Shown: positions 7,273 through 13,022 of the stretch, in pieces
Numbering within the stretch: position 1 is the stretch's first letter
Layout: each line of letters starts with the position of its first letter
NCBI GenBank assembly: GCA_032117135.1
Contig: JAULZV010000026.1
Location: 1 to 13,025 of the forward strand
Origin: JAULZV01 sp032117135
Lineage (GTDB): Bacteria; Patescibacteriota; Minisyncoccia; Phycocordibacterales; JAACPR01
Length of the DNA stretch: 13,025 nt
Direction of reading: 5' to 3'
Translations under genes and position numbers: made by a program
The notes under the pieces: generated by a model
Database searches by the model: none
What the model was told of the DNA's origin: nothing
The model's input: only the letters and a program-made list of their open reading frames with translations

Positions 7273-8070
7273 ATGATTAATCCACTCCAACTCATGATCT
7301 TTGCATTGCTTGTTGCTGGTATGAGTGGATTTTCAACTCTGACAAACAGACCTGAACACATTTCGCAAACCTATATTGGTTATACAACACAAGAAAGACC
7401 GATTGAATCATTTACGTTTGGTACAGGATCTCGTCATGTAATTATTGTAGGAGGAATACATGGAGGATATGAATTGAATACGGTGGCCTTGGCGTATTTG
7501 ATTGCACAGCATTACACCAAAAACTTCGAACTCATTCCTCGTGATGTGTCACTCACCATTATTCCTTCACTTAATCCTGACGGTATGTACGCTCTCACTC
7601 CTCGAGAAGGACGTTTCAATGGTCGAGGTGTAGATCTCAATCGAAACTTTGATTGTAAATGGCAGAGTCGCGCACAATGGGGAAGTGAGATAGTTAGTGG
7701 AGGAACAGAAGCTTTTTCAGAACCTGAGGCTCGTGCGTTCCGAGATATGGTAGTTGCACAAAATCCATCTGCAGTTATCTTTTTGCATAGCGCTGCGGGA
7801 GCTGTATACGGGTCAGAATGTTCTGAGGGAGTTTTGCCTGAGACCAATACGATTTTGAGTGCGTATTCAGAAGCGTCGGGATATCCTCGTATCGAATCTT
7901 TTGATAATTATGTTGTGACAGGTGATGTGGAAGGATGGCTTGCGTCTATCGGTATACCTGCAATTACAGTCGAACTCACGACTCATGAAGATATCGAATT
8001 TGAACGTAACCTCGAGGGTGTTCAAGCGGTGATTTCGACCATTGCATCTGAGTCAGGGCGGGTGAGATAA
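7273..8070 (+). CDS. M14 family zinc carboxypeptidase-like protein
   Basis: The 265-residue protein has a short hydrophobic N-terminus (about 4-20) that could be a signal or anchor, then an M14 metallopeptidase fold. GGIHGGYELNT (60-70) supplies H63 and probably E67 as zinc ligands; NPDG (101-104), GVDLNRNF (119-126) with the substrate-binding Asn-Arg pair, and H172 in FLHS (third ligand) follow. E234 in ITVELT is the expected catalytic glutamate. At 265 residues it has only the catalytic domain. Spacing H-x3-E differs from the textbook HxxE. Candidate substrates are oligopeptides or peptidoglycan stem peptides (MpaA-like); the sequence does not decide. It starts three bases after the serine-rich gene and has no Shine-Dalgarno, suggesting coupled translation. 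Confidence 0.85.
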   Translation: MINPLQLMIFALLVAGMSGFSTLTNRPEHISQTYIGYTTQERPIESFTFGTGSRHVIIVGGIHGGYELNTVALAYLIAQHYTKNFELIPRDVSLTIIPSLNPDGMYALTPREGRFNGRGVDLNRNFDCKWQSRAQWGSEIVSGGTEAFSEPEARAFRDMVVAQNPSAVIFLHSAAGAVYGSECSEGVLPETNTILSAYSEASGYPRIESFDNYVVTGDVEGWLASIGIPAITVELTTHEDIEFERNLEGVQAVISTIASESGRVR

Positions 8071-8125
8071 TTTGTATATGCACAGCATCCTTTGAAAATT
8101 TTTAGGTTTTAGATTAGTTTGGTAT

Positions 8126-8153
8126 GAGCTCACTTAGTTTAGAGCCCTTTTTT
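8126..8153 (+). terminator. Rho-independent terminator after the M14 gene
   Basis: GAGCTC (8126-8131) pairs with GAGCCC (8142-8147) with one A/C mismatch over a ten-base loop, followed directly by T6 (8148-8153). It would end the 6793-8070 unit. The stem is short, so termination may be partial. Confidence 0.55.
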
Positions 8154-8166
8154 ATATCAATATACC

Positions 8167-8181
8167 TGTTAAAATAAAAAT
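8167..8181 (+). promoter_or_regulatory. Extended -10 promoter of the 168-residue anchored protein gene
   Basis: TGT (8167-8169) and TAAAAT (8170-8175) end six bases before ATG 8182, again predicting a leaderless message. It starts 14 bases after the preceding T-tract. Confidence 0.55.
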
Positions 8182-8688
8182 ATGAATCAAAAAATAACTA
8201 TAGTAGTAGGTGTCGTAGGGGTGCTAATTGTGCTTGTATTACTTTTGAGTGCTCGTCCAATTGATGCACCTGTGCTGACATTTGATGAATGTGTTGCTGC
8301 TGGTAATCCTGTACTGGAATCATATCCACGACAATGTCGAACTACTGATGGACAATTAACAGTCGAAGACATATCAGTACCTGAGTCCGAAGAGAATGAA
8401 TTTGATGGTCGAGGAAGTGTAGTGGTTGAGGGTGCTATTATTGCAATTGATACAGAGCAGATTGCATTAGATGGCCCAGTCCGCATCACAATTAGTACTC
8501 CTTTTGAAGATGAAGCAATCATTGCAGTGCCTTCGATGGGAATACTTCTTTGTCCTGCCTATGGTGCCATGGCTGATGCCTTTACACTTACGATCGGTCA
8601 AACTATTGAGGTACAAGGATATGCTACTTCTGAAGGAGAAATCGTTCCGTGCGAGTCTGCAGATCATTACTTGAGGGTAACAGAGTAG
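8182..8688 (+). CDS. Anchored small protein with ECVAAGNPV-type Cys motif and OB/beta-like C-terminal part
   Basis: A 168-residue protein with a hydrophobic segment at 5-23, so the rest is probably outside the membrane. Residues 33-56 contain FDECVAAGNPVLESYPRQC followed by RTTDG, a short motif I remember from many bacterial small secreted proteins (ECVAAGNPVMESYPRQC), with C37 and C52 likely paired. After an acidic linker (64-76), residues 78-168 alternate beta-like strands (VVVEGAIIAID, VRITIST, TIEVQGYAT), consistent with a small beta-barrel. Two further cysteines (C124, C157) may form a second bond. No enzyme motif is visible and no function is known to me. It has its own leaderless-type promoter. 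Confidence 0.75.
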   Translation: MNQKITIVVGVVGVLIVLVLLLSARPIDAPVLTFDECVAAGNPVLESYPRQCRTTDGQLTVEDISVPESEENEFDGRGSVVVEGAIIAIDTEQIALDGPVRITISTPFEDEAIIAVPSMGILLCPAYGAMADAFTLTIGQTIEVQGYATSEGEIVPCESADHYLRVTE

Positions 8689-8720
8689 GTCGGGCGTCAA
8701 GTTGCTCCTGAGCGTCACTT

Positions 8721-8729
8721 TGATAAAAT
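8721..8729 (+). promoter_or_regulatory. Possible extended -10 promoter for the SurA-like gene
   Basis: TGA (8721-8723) and TAAAAT (8724-8729) would start transcription near 8736, giving a leader of about 62 bases to ATG 8798. TACAAT at 8775-8780 is a second candidate, with a leader of about 10 bases. Neither gives the leaderless spacing of the other genes. Confidence 0.35.
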
Positions 8730-8797
8730 AGAAAGATAGCGGGGACTTTTCTTGTTTAAGAATGCACGCGTCATTACAATATAACCCCATATCGAAT

Positions 8798-9466
8798 ATG
8801 AAAAATACAATTATAGCAGTCGTTGGTCTCGTGTTACTGGGAAGTGCTGCGTGGTACTTTATGTCATCTCAATCAGGTCGTAACCCTCAAAACGAAACTG
8901 AACCAGTTGCTACAGTTAACGGAGAAGAGATCAGTCAGGATGCCTTCGAGGCGCTCGAGGCACAACTTGCTTCTTCCCAAGGACTCACTGTTGGTGCTCT
9001 TGATCCTGCAATCCGAACTCAAATACGTGCACAAGTGATTGATAATCTAGTTGGACAGACATTGCTTATGCAAGCAACCAATGCGTCTGGTGTAACGGCA
9101 TCGCAAGAAGAAATAGATACACAGCTACAATCAATCAAAACTCAAGTTGGTGAAGATACTTTTGTGCAAACACTTTCAGCAGAAGGACTAACTGAAGGTG
9201 ATCTACGAACACAAATCGAAGAGGGGTTGCGTGTACAAGCGTATCTTGAACAAAAACTTAAATTATCTGAAATCGTCGCGTCGGATGAAGAGGTGAATAC
9301 TACGTATGCAGATGCAGTTGCGGCTGGTGCCGAAGTTCCTCCGCTGGAAGAGATCAGAGAAGAAGTAAAAGCAACTGTTGTTCAACAAAAACAACAAGAA
9401 TTGATCATTTCTCACATTGAAGAACTCAAAAGTTATGCAGATATCATGATCACTCCACAAGCATAA
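8798..9466 (+). CDS. Anchored SurA-N-like chaperone lacking a PPIase domain
   Basis: From ATG 8798 the protein has 222 residues. The upstream in-frame ATG 8762 would add 12 polar residues before the hydrophobic segment (3-20), so 8798 is preferred. EPVATVNGEEISQDAFEAL (35-53) is the hallmark start of SurA/PrsA/PpiD N-terminal domains. It is followed by the usual helices: LVGQTLLMQATNASGVTASQEEID (84-107) and EEGLRVQAYLEQKLKLSEI (141-159). Where such proteins normally continue into a parvulin domain after SDEEV, here only about 15 residues follow before the final helix EIREEVKATVVQQKQQEL. It should therefore bind or fold exported proteins on the outer membrane face but not isomerise prolines. 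The gene ends 168 bases from the convergent minus-strand gene. Confidence 0.82.
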   Translation: MKNTIIAVVGLVLLGSAAWYFMSSQSGRNPQNETEPVATVNGEEISQDAFEALEAQLASSQGLTVGALDPAIRTQIRAQVIDNLVGQTLLMQATNASGVTASQEEIDTQLQSIKTQVGEDTFVQTLSAEGLTEGDLRTQIEEGLRVQAYLEQKLKLSEIVASDEEVNTTYADAVAAGAEVPPLEEIREEVKATVVQQKQQELIISHIEELKSYADIMITPQA

Positions 9467-9511
9467 TTTCTAGGAAGATATTACATTCAGATAGAGCGTG
9501 TTTATCAAAAA

Positions 9512-9547
9512 TATACAAGGCATCCTGTTACCAGGATGCCTTGTATA
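9512..9547 (-). terminator. 16-bp perfect hairpin between convergent genes; U-tract on minus strand
   Basis: TATACAAGGCATCCTG (9512-9527), loop TTAC, exact complement 9532-9547. AAAAA precedes it on the plus strand, so minus-strand RNA has the stem followed by a U-rich stretch; it suits the gene ending at 9635. The plus side lacks a T-tract, though the stem may still protect or stop the SurA-like mRNA. Confidence 0.65.
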
Positions 9548-9634
9548 CGTAAGAAGATTATATTCTTATCTACTGCTTACTGTATAATTACATATAAAGA
9601 TAGGAGTATTCTGATACAGATAGTGATATCGGAA

Positions 9635-10150
9635 TTATATATGTATCTTTTCAGTATCTGAGATGTGTGTATTCCAGGCGCTCTGTATACCCCATACAGT
9701 CGCAGAAAATAATATCAGGAACCCAATTATAAAAATAAGTTGAGCAATACTATCTGTTTTATGTAAAAGACCCATTTCACTTAATAGATAATTCCAGTCA
9801 TGAATCACATAATCTCCACCAAGTAGTTCGAGATTCATGGTCACTGCATCTCGTACATATATCGAAACATTCATAAAATTTTGACCAGTCCACATGAGAC
9901 AAATAGAAGATGAAATATATTTATGATGATAGAAAAAATAACCAGCAAGTCCAAGAGGGATGGCAATTTGTAATCCGCTTCCGGCCGCGATAGCAAAAAA
10001 TTTTCCAAACAAAAAGAAAATGGTGTGACCAGCTTCATGAAAAATGAGATTGATATAATCTATGAAGTGCCACTGCGTATATGTTTTGGTATATGACCAA
10101 AAGTATGCGCCAGCGACTATAACAGAAAGTAGATTTAAATATTTTTTCAT
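9635..10150 (-). CDS. Small HEAGH-motif membrane protein, putative M50-like metalloprotease
   Basis: The 171-residue protein is largely hydrophobic, with segments near 5-20, 52-76 and 136-156. IFHEAGHTIFFLFG (36-49) contains an HExxH zinc motif (H38, E39, H42) in a hydrophobic context, as in site-2-protease/M50 families. Family members I recall share the order HEAGH, GSxxQ, WxGQNFxN and HDWN; here GSGLQ (57-61), WTGQNFMNVSIYVRDA (87-102) and HDWNYLL (117-123) appear. D101, H117 or D118 could be the third zinc ligand. It is much shorter than RseP-type proteases and has no PDZ domain. Intramembrane cleavage is an inference; a non-catalytic zinc protein is possible. It is divergent from the basic small protein gene and has its own promoter. 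Confidence 0.7.
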   Translation of the reverse strand: MKKYLNLLSVIVAGAYFWSYTKTYTQWHFIDYINLIFHEAGHTIFFLFGKFFAIAAGSGLQIAIPLGLAGYFFYHHKYISSSICLMWTGQNFMNVSIYVRDAVTMNLELLGGDYVIHDWNYLLSEMGLLHKTDSIAQLIFIIGFLILFSATVWGIQSAWNTHISDTEKIHI

Positions 10151-10165
10151 CCTTTCAGTATAATG
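10151..10165 (-). promoter_or_regulatory. -10 box of the HEAGH gene, leaderless spacing
   Basis: On the minus strand TATACT occupies 10162-10157, followed by GAAAGG and then ATG at 10150. Spacing is six bases. The triplet before the box is CAT, so the TG extension is missing. GAAAGG touches the ATG and could not serve as a normal ribosome site. Confidence 0.6.
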
Positions 10166-10385
10166 TATTTCTGATTCAAAATCTGTATAAAATAGTGGAA
10201 GATGTGAATATGAAGTGTAGTAAAGAAGGGTTCTGTCTAATCTTTATGCCATACGAAACGTTCTGATTTTTGTCGCCCAACTAAGAGTGCGGTACTCATT
10301 GGTTAGGTTTTGTTGCCTCAAACTAGGGAGGGTGCCATCTTATAAGGTTAACTGTACAGGTAATTTACTTTTTGTATCAATAGTA

Positions 10386-10398
10386 TATAGTAGTGCAT
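10386..10398 (+). promoter_or_regulatory. -10 box of the 39-residue basic protein gene
   Basis: TATAGT (10386-10391) ends seven bases before ATG 10399; TATATA at 10384 overlaps it. No TG extension is present. The rest of the 248-base divergent gap (10151-10398) shows a weak inverted repeat, GAGT/ACTC near 10286-10298, and nothing else I can name. Confidence 0.45.
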
Positions 10399-10518
10399 AT
10401 GGCAAAAAGAAACAGCGTTAATACAAAAAATAAAACTTCTCGGTCAAAGAAAACCAAGAAGCGACTTACTATCAAGCGAGAGATGATTGCAGCTAAGGTT
10501 GCAAAGAAGCGAAAGTAA
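10399..10518 (+). CDS. 39-residue very basic protein
   Basis: An ATG-to-TAA frame of 39 codons starts MAKRNSVNTKN and ends IAAKVAKKRK, with 18 Lys/Arg and only one acidic residue (E28). It is flanked by a leaderless-type promoter and a very strong terminator, so it should be a separate expressed gene rather than chance. The composition suits a nucleic-acid-binding tail protein, such as a small ribosome-associated or nucleoid protein. I do not recognise a named family (it is not L34, L36 or bTHX by motif). It lies between the HEAGH gene, which points away, and the helicase gene, which has its own promoter. Confidence 0.65.
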   Translation: MAKRNSVNTKNKTSRSKKTKKRLTIKREMIAAKVAKKRK

Positions 10519-10520
10519 GC

Positions 10521-10564
10521 GCAGTGCAAAAGGCCGCCCCTTTAGGGGCGGCCTTTTGCACTGC
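10521..10564 (+). terminator. Very strong 20-bp perfect hairpin terminator
   Basis: The left arm 10521-10540 and right arm 10545-10564 are fully complementary around TTTA. The GC core GGCCGCCCC/GGGGCGGCC is flanked by AAAA on the left and TTTT on the right, so it should work in both directions. It begins two bases after the stop codon of the 39-residue gene. Confidence 0.9.
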
Positions 10565-10615
10565 CTCACGTATATCTTTTCCTTATAATTTATTTAATTT
10601 GAATACAATCTCATA

Positions 10616-10633
10616 TGCTATACTCAACATCAT
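10616..10633 (+). promoter_or_regulatory. Extended -10 promoter of the helicase gene
   Basis: TGC (10616-10618) and TATACT (10619-10624) end nine bases before ATG 10634, predicting a leader of about 2-3 bases. Confidence 0.6.
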
Positions 10634-12412
10634 ATGACACAATCTGAAGCGCTTACATTGCTCAAGATGGGCAAAAACGTTTTCCTCACCGGCGCTGCTG
10701 GGTCAGGTAAGACCTATGTGCTTAATCAATATATTGACTACCTCAAGACTCGTGGAGTAGAGGTTGCAATCACTGCTTCAACAGGTATTGCTGCAACTCA
10801 CATCGGCGGCATGACAATTCATTCGTGGTCTGGGATTGGTATTAAGGATTATTTGAGTCAGCGGGATTTGGATTATCTCGAACAAAAACCATATCTATGG
10901 AAACGATTTGAACATGTAAAAGTTTTGATTATCGACGAAATTTCGATGCTTAAAGATACGAATTTCGATATGGTTGATCGAGTCTGTAAAACTTTTAAGC
11001 GGAACAATTTGCCGTTTGGCGGTATTCAACTTGTATGTTCGGGAGACTTTTTTCAATTGCCTCCCATAGATAAAGGTACATACGCTCCCGCTGCTCCCGA
11101 GATAGAGACCGTTACCATTTCGTTTGATGGTGAAGATGATATGTCATACGAAATGGATGCAGACACTAGTTTAGAAATCAGGACACCATTTGTATTCAAA
11201 TCAAAAAGTTGGAAAGAAGCTCAATTGCATGTTTGTTATTTGGAAGAACAGCATCGACAAGATGATGAGATGCTCCTTCGAATTCTTAATGAAATTCGTA
11301 CAGGAGAAGTATCCGACATGACTCGTGAGCGACTCCTTGAACAATTGGTTGAAGATGAGACTTGTGATGCTCCAAAAATTTTTACGCATAATACTGAAGT
11401 TGATCGATATAATTCACACAAACTTTCTGAACTCAAAACTCCTTCCAAAAAATACGATATGACTTCAAATGGTAAAGCGAGCGGAGTACAAGCATTAGTC
11501 AAAGGATGTCTTTCTCCAGAAGTTTTACATCTTAAAGTTGGCGCATTGGTGATGTTTGTTAAAAACAATCCGATTCAAGGCTATGTTAATGGTACGGTTG
11601 GAGAAATAGTTGGATTCGAAGATGATTATCCTGTTGTTGAGACCCGTGATGACCGGTGTTTCGTTGCGCAACCACAATCATGGGTTATTGAAGATCAGGG
11701 AATTACCTTGGCCGAAATTTCTCAAGTTCCACTCAAGTTGGCATGGGCAGTAACTATTCACAAAAGTCAGGGTATGACTCTTGATACTGCACATATTGAT
11801 TTGTCCAATGCGTTCGTACCGGGGCAAGGATATGTTGCATTGTCACGCGTGCGAACGCTCGATGGTTTGATGCTCAAAGGAATTAATAGACAGGCTTTAG
11901 AAGTGCATCCTGGTGTACTTGATTTTGATTTAAAGCTAAAAGAGGCTTCTGATATTTTATCAAAAAGGATAGCAAAGACTGATGCGTCTCGTATTAAAGA
12001 GATGTGTGATGAGTTTTTGAAATCAGTTGGTGGAACCGAAAAGTTTGTCAAAAAAACCTCTGACCCGAAAGCAAAAAAAGAAAAAAAGAATGCTCACAAA
12101 ACAACCTATCAAGTCACAAAAGAATTGCTTGAACAAAAACTTCCTCTTTCCAAAATTGCACAAAATCGTAAGCTGGCAGAAGGTACAATACTCGAACATG
12201 TCGAAAAGCTACTCGATCAAAAAATGATTACTCTCGAAGATATCGAATATCTCAAACCCAAAGCAGGCTCAAAGAAAAAAATACTCGCTCGCATCGCTGA
12301 TGCATTTGATGAACTTGAAACGCGTAACCTCAAACCGATCTTCGATCATTTCGAACAAAAATATGACTATGACATGATCAAGCTTGCGAGACTTTTTTGT
12401 GCTAGGACATAA
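10634..12412 (+). CDS. Pif1/RecD-like superfamily 1B DNA helicase with C-terminal HTH
   Basis: A 592-residue 5'-3' type helicase. FLTGAAGSGKT (17-27) is the Walker A motif, ITASTGIAATHIGG (46-59) motif Ia, LIIDEISML (98-106) Walker B, and CSGDFFQLPP (135-144) motif III with the sensor Gln. WAVTIHKSQGMTLD (371-384) and YVALSRVRTLDGL (400-412) are the UvrD_C_2 motifs V-VI, with arginine finger R405. Between motif III and IV an acidic stretch (about 155-185) is longer than I expect in Pif1. After a Lys-rich linker (472-490), residues 491-535 (TYQVTKELLEQKLPLSKIAQ onward) match the HTH seen at the C-terminus of RecQ/Pif1-like bacterial helicases. A final region (545-592) is unassigned. Likely roles are replication-fork and G-quadruplex processing. 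Confidence 0.92.
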   Translation: MTQSEALTLLKMGKNVFLTGAAGSGKTYVLNQYIDYLKTRGVEVAITASTGIAATHIGGMTIHSWSGIGIKDYLSQRDLDYLEQKPYLWKRFEHVKVLIIDEISMLKDTNFDMVDRVCKTFKRNNLPFGGIQLVCSGDFFQLPPIDKGTYAPAAPEIETVTISFDGEDDMSYEMDADTSLEIRTPFVFKSKSWKEAQLHVCYLEEQHRQDDEMLLRILNEIRTGEVSDMTRERLLEQLVEDETCDAPKIFTHNTEVDRYNSHKLSELKTPSKKYDMTSNGKASGVQALVKGCLSPEVLHLKVGALVMFVKNNPIQGYVNGTVGEIVGFEDDYPVVETRDDRCFVAQPQSWVIEDQGITLAEISQVPLKLAWAVTIHKSQGMTLDTAHIDLSNAFVPGQGYVALSRVRTLDGLMLKGINRQALEVHPGVLDFDLKLKEASDILSKRIAKTDASRIKEMCDEFLKSVGGTEKFVKKTSDPKAKKEKKNAHKTTYQVTKELLEQKLPLSKIAQNRKLAEGTILEHVEKLLDQKMITLEDIEYLKPKAGSKKKILARIADAFDELETRNLKPIFDHFEQKYDYDMIKLARLFCART

Positions 12413-12415
12413 AAA

Positions 12416-12481
12416 ATGAGAGGGAAGAATGATAGGTTTGAATTTTAACTTGAAACCAAACTCTCATCTACTTCAGTAGAT
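12416..12481. other. Two stem-loops after the helicase gene
   Basis: ATGAGAG (12416-12422) pairs with CTCTCAT (12461-12467), enclosing GGTTT/AAACC (12435-12439 with 12453-12457). It has A6 on its left, so a U-tract would follow it only in minus-strand RNA. A second stem ATCTACT-tc-AGTAGAT lies at 12466-12481. Neither has a plus-strand T-tract, so they are weak as terminators for the helicase gene. Confidence 0.4.
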
Positions 12482-12498
12482 AATCTCGATATCTATTT

Positions 12499-12514
12499 TG
12501 GTATACTGATATGC
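12499..12514 (+). promoter_or_regulatory. Extended -10 promoter of the GIY-YIG gene
   Basis: TGG (12499-12501) and TATACT (12502-12507) end seven bases before ATG 12515. An out-of-frame ATG at 12511 overlaps the spacer. Confidence 0.6.
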
Positions 12515-12778
12515 ATGAATCAAGATGGTTATTTTGTATATATACTCGAATGTGCAGATCAGACTTTGTATGTGGGTTCTACTAATAATATTTCTAAAAG
12601 GGTAGAGGCTCATAATTCTTCAAAAACAGGCGCTCGATATACACGAGGTAGAAGGCCTGTGACGCTCCGATATGTCGAAGACTGTCTTACAAAAAGTGCT
12701 GCACTTAAGCGGGAACACGAACTTAAGCAATTTACTCGTTTGCAAAAGGAAAATCTTATTAAAGACCAAGTTCGTTGA
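12515..12778 (+). CDS. GIY-YIG nuclease domain protein, UPF0213 (YhbQ-like) family
   Basis: The 87-residue protein is a single GIY-YIG domain. FVYILECAD (7-15) and LYVGSTNN (18-25) are the two strands of the motif, with VYI and YVG in place of GIY and YIG. R29 in SKRVEAHN, the KTGARYTRGRRPV loop (37-49) and KREHELK (65-71) with E67 or E69 as the metal ligand follow the UPF0213 pattern. Length is normal for the family. Its role is uncertain; YhbQ/SLX1-like domains cut branched or damaged DNA. It lies downstream of the helicase gene but has its own promoter. It ends with TGA, which overlaps the 3' end of the convergent minus-strand gene by 20 bases. Confidence 0.88.
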   Translation: MNQDGYFVYILECADQTLYVGSTNNISKRVEAHNSSKTGARYTRGRRPVTLRYVEDCLTKSAALKREHELKQFTRLQKENLIKDQVR

Positions 12779-12971
12779 TGGTTTGAGAATATGAAGAAAT
12801 AAAACTTGGGACAATAAATAGGAGAGCTATAAGTGGTAATACAAAAAATACAATAGTCGCAATCATCGTCCATTTCATATATGAGCGAGTTTTTTCGACT
12901 GATGTGTAGATCAAGTCTATCTTTTTTTCTAATTCATCTATTTGTACTGGTGGTATTGATTGTGATTCCAT
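12759..12971 (-). CDS. 70-residue coiled-coil plus single-TM protein
   Basis: The start is taken as ATG at 12971, giving MESQSIPPVQ at the N-terminus; the frame is open upstream to a TTG at 12998, but the promoter overlaps that extension. Residues 10-30 (IDELEKKIDLIYTSVEKTRS) have heptad-like spacing, followed by one long hydrophobic segment at about 33-57 and a short polar tail. Such proteins (a helix ending in KTR-x-YMKWT, then a TM segment) are frequent in Parcubacteria genomes as I remember, without known function. A small membrane scaffold or partner subunit is possible. The gene is convergent with the GIY-YIG gene, sharing 20 bases. Confidence 0.75.
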   Translation of the reverse strand: MESQSIPPVQIDELEKKIDLIYTSVEKTRSYMKWTMIATIVFFVLPLIALLFIVPSFISSYSQTINELGL

Positions 12972-12986
12972 GGACATAGTATAGCA
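12972..12986 (-). promoter_or_regulatory. Extended -10 promoter deciding the start of the TM protein
   Basis: On the minus strand TGC (12986-12984) and TATACT (12983-12978) are followed by six bases and then ATG 12971. This matches the spacing at other genes in the window and argues against the TTG at 12998 and the ATG at 12977. Confidence 0.6.
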
Positions 12987-12999
12987 TAGAGCCGTCAAA

Positions 13000-13022
13000 G
13001 GGGGGGTAAAAAAAGGGGGGGT
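13000..13022. repeat. G7-T-A7-G7-T homopolymer cluster
   Basis: Seven G (13000-13006), T, seven A (13008-13014), seven G (13015-13021), T. It lies upstream of the minus-strand promoter at 12978-12983 and at the very end of the window. Such tracts are prone to slippage and to sequencing error. Confidence 0.7.

Noticed and set aside
8762..8797. Upstream in-frame ATG for the SurA-like gene
   Set aside because: Would place 12 polar residues before the membrane segment, and no ribosome site or close -10 box precedes it.
10210..10266. 18-codon frame (MKCSKEGFCLIF...) with GGAAGA seven bases upstream
   Set aside because: Too short to separate from chance; no clear promoter spacing or terminator.
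1020..10337. GGGAGGGTGCCA shared by 1020-1031 and 10326-10337
   Set aside because: A few 12-base matches are expected by chance in 13 kb, and flanking bases do not match.
12972..12998. TTG/ATG starts upstream of 12971 on the minus strand
   Set aside because: The extension is made of the -10 box itself; the leaderless spacing fits ATG 12971.
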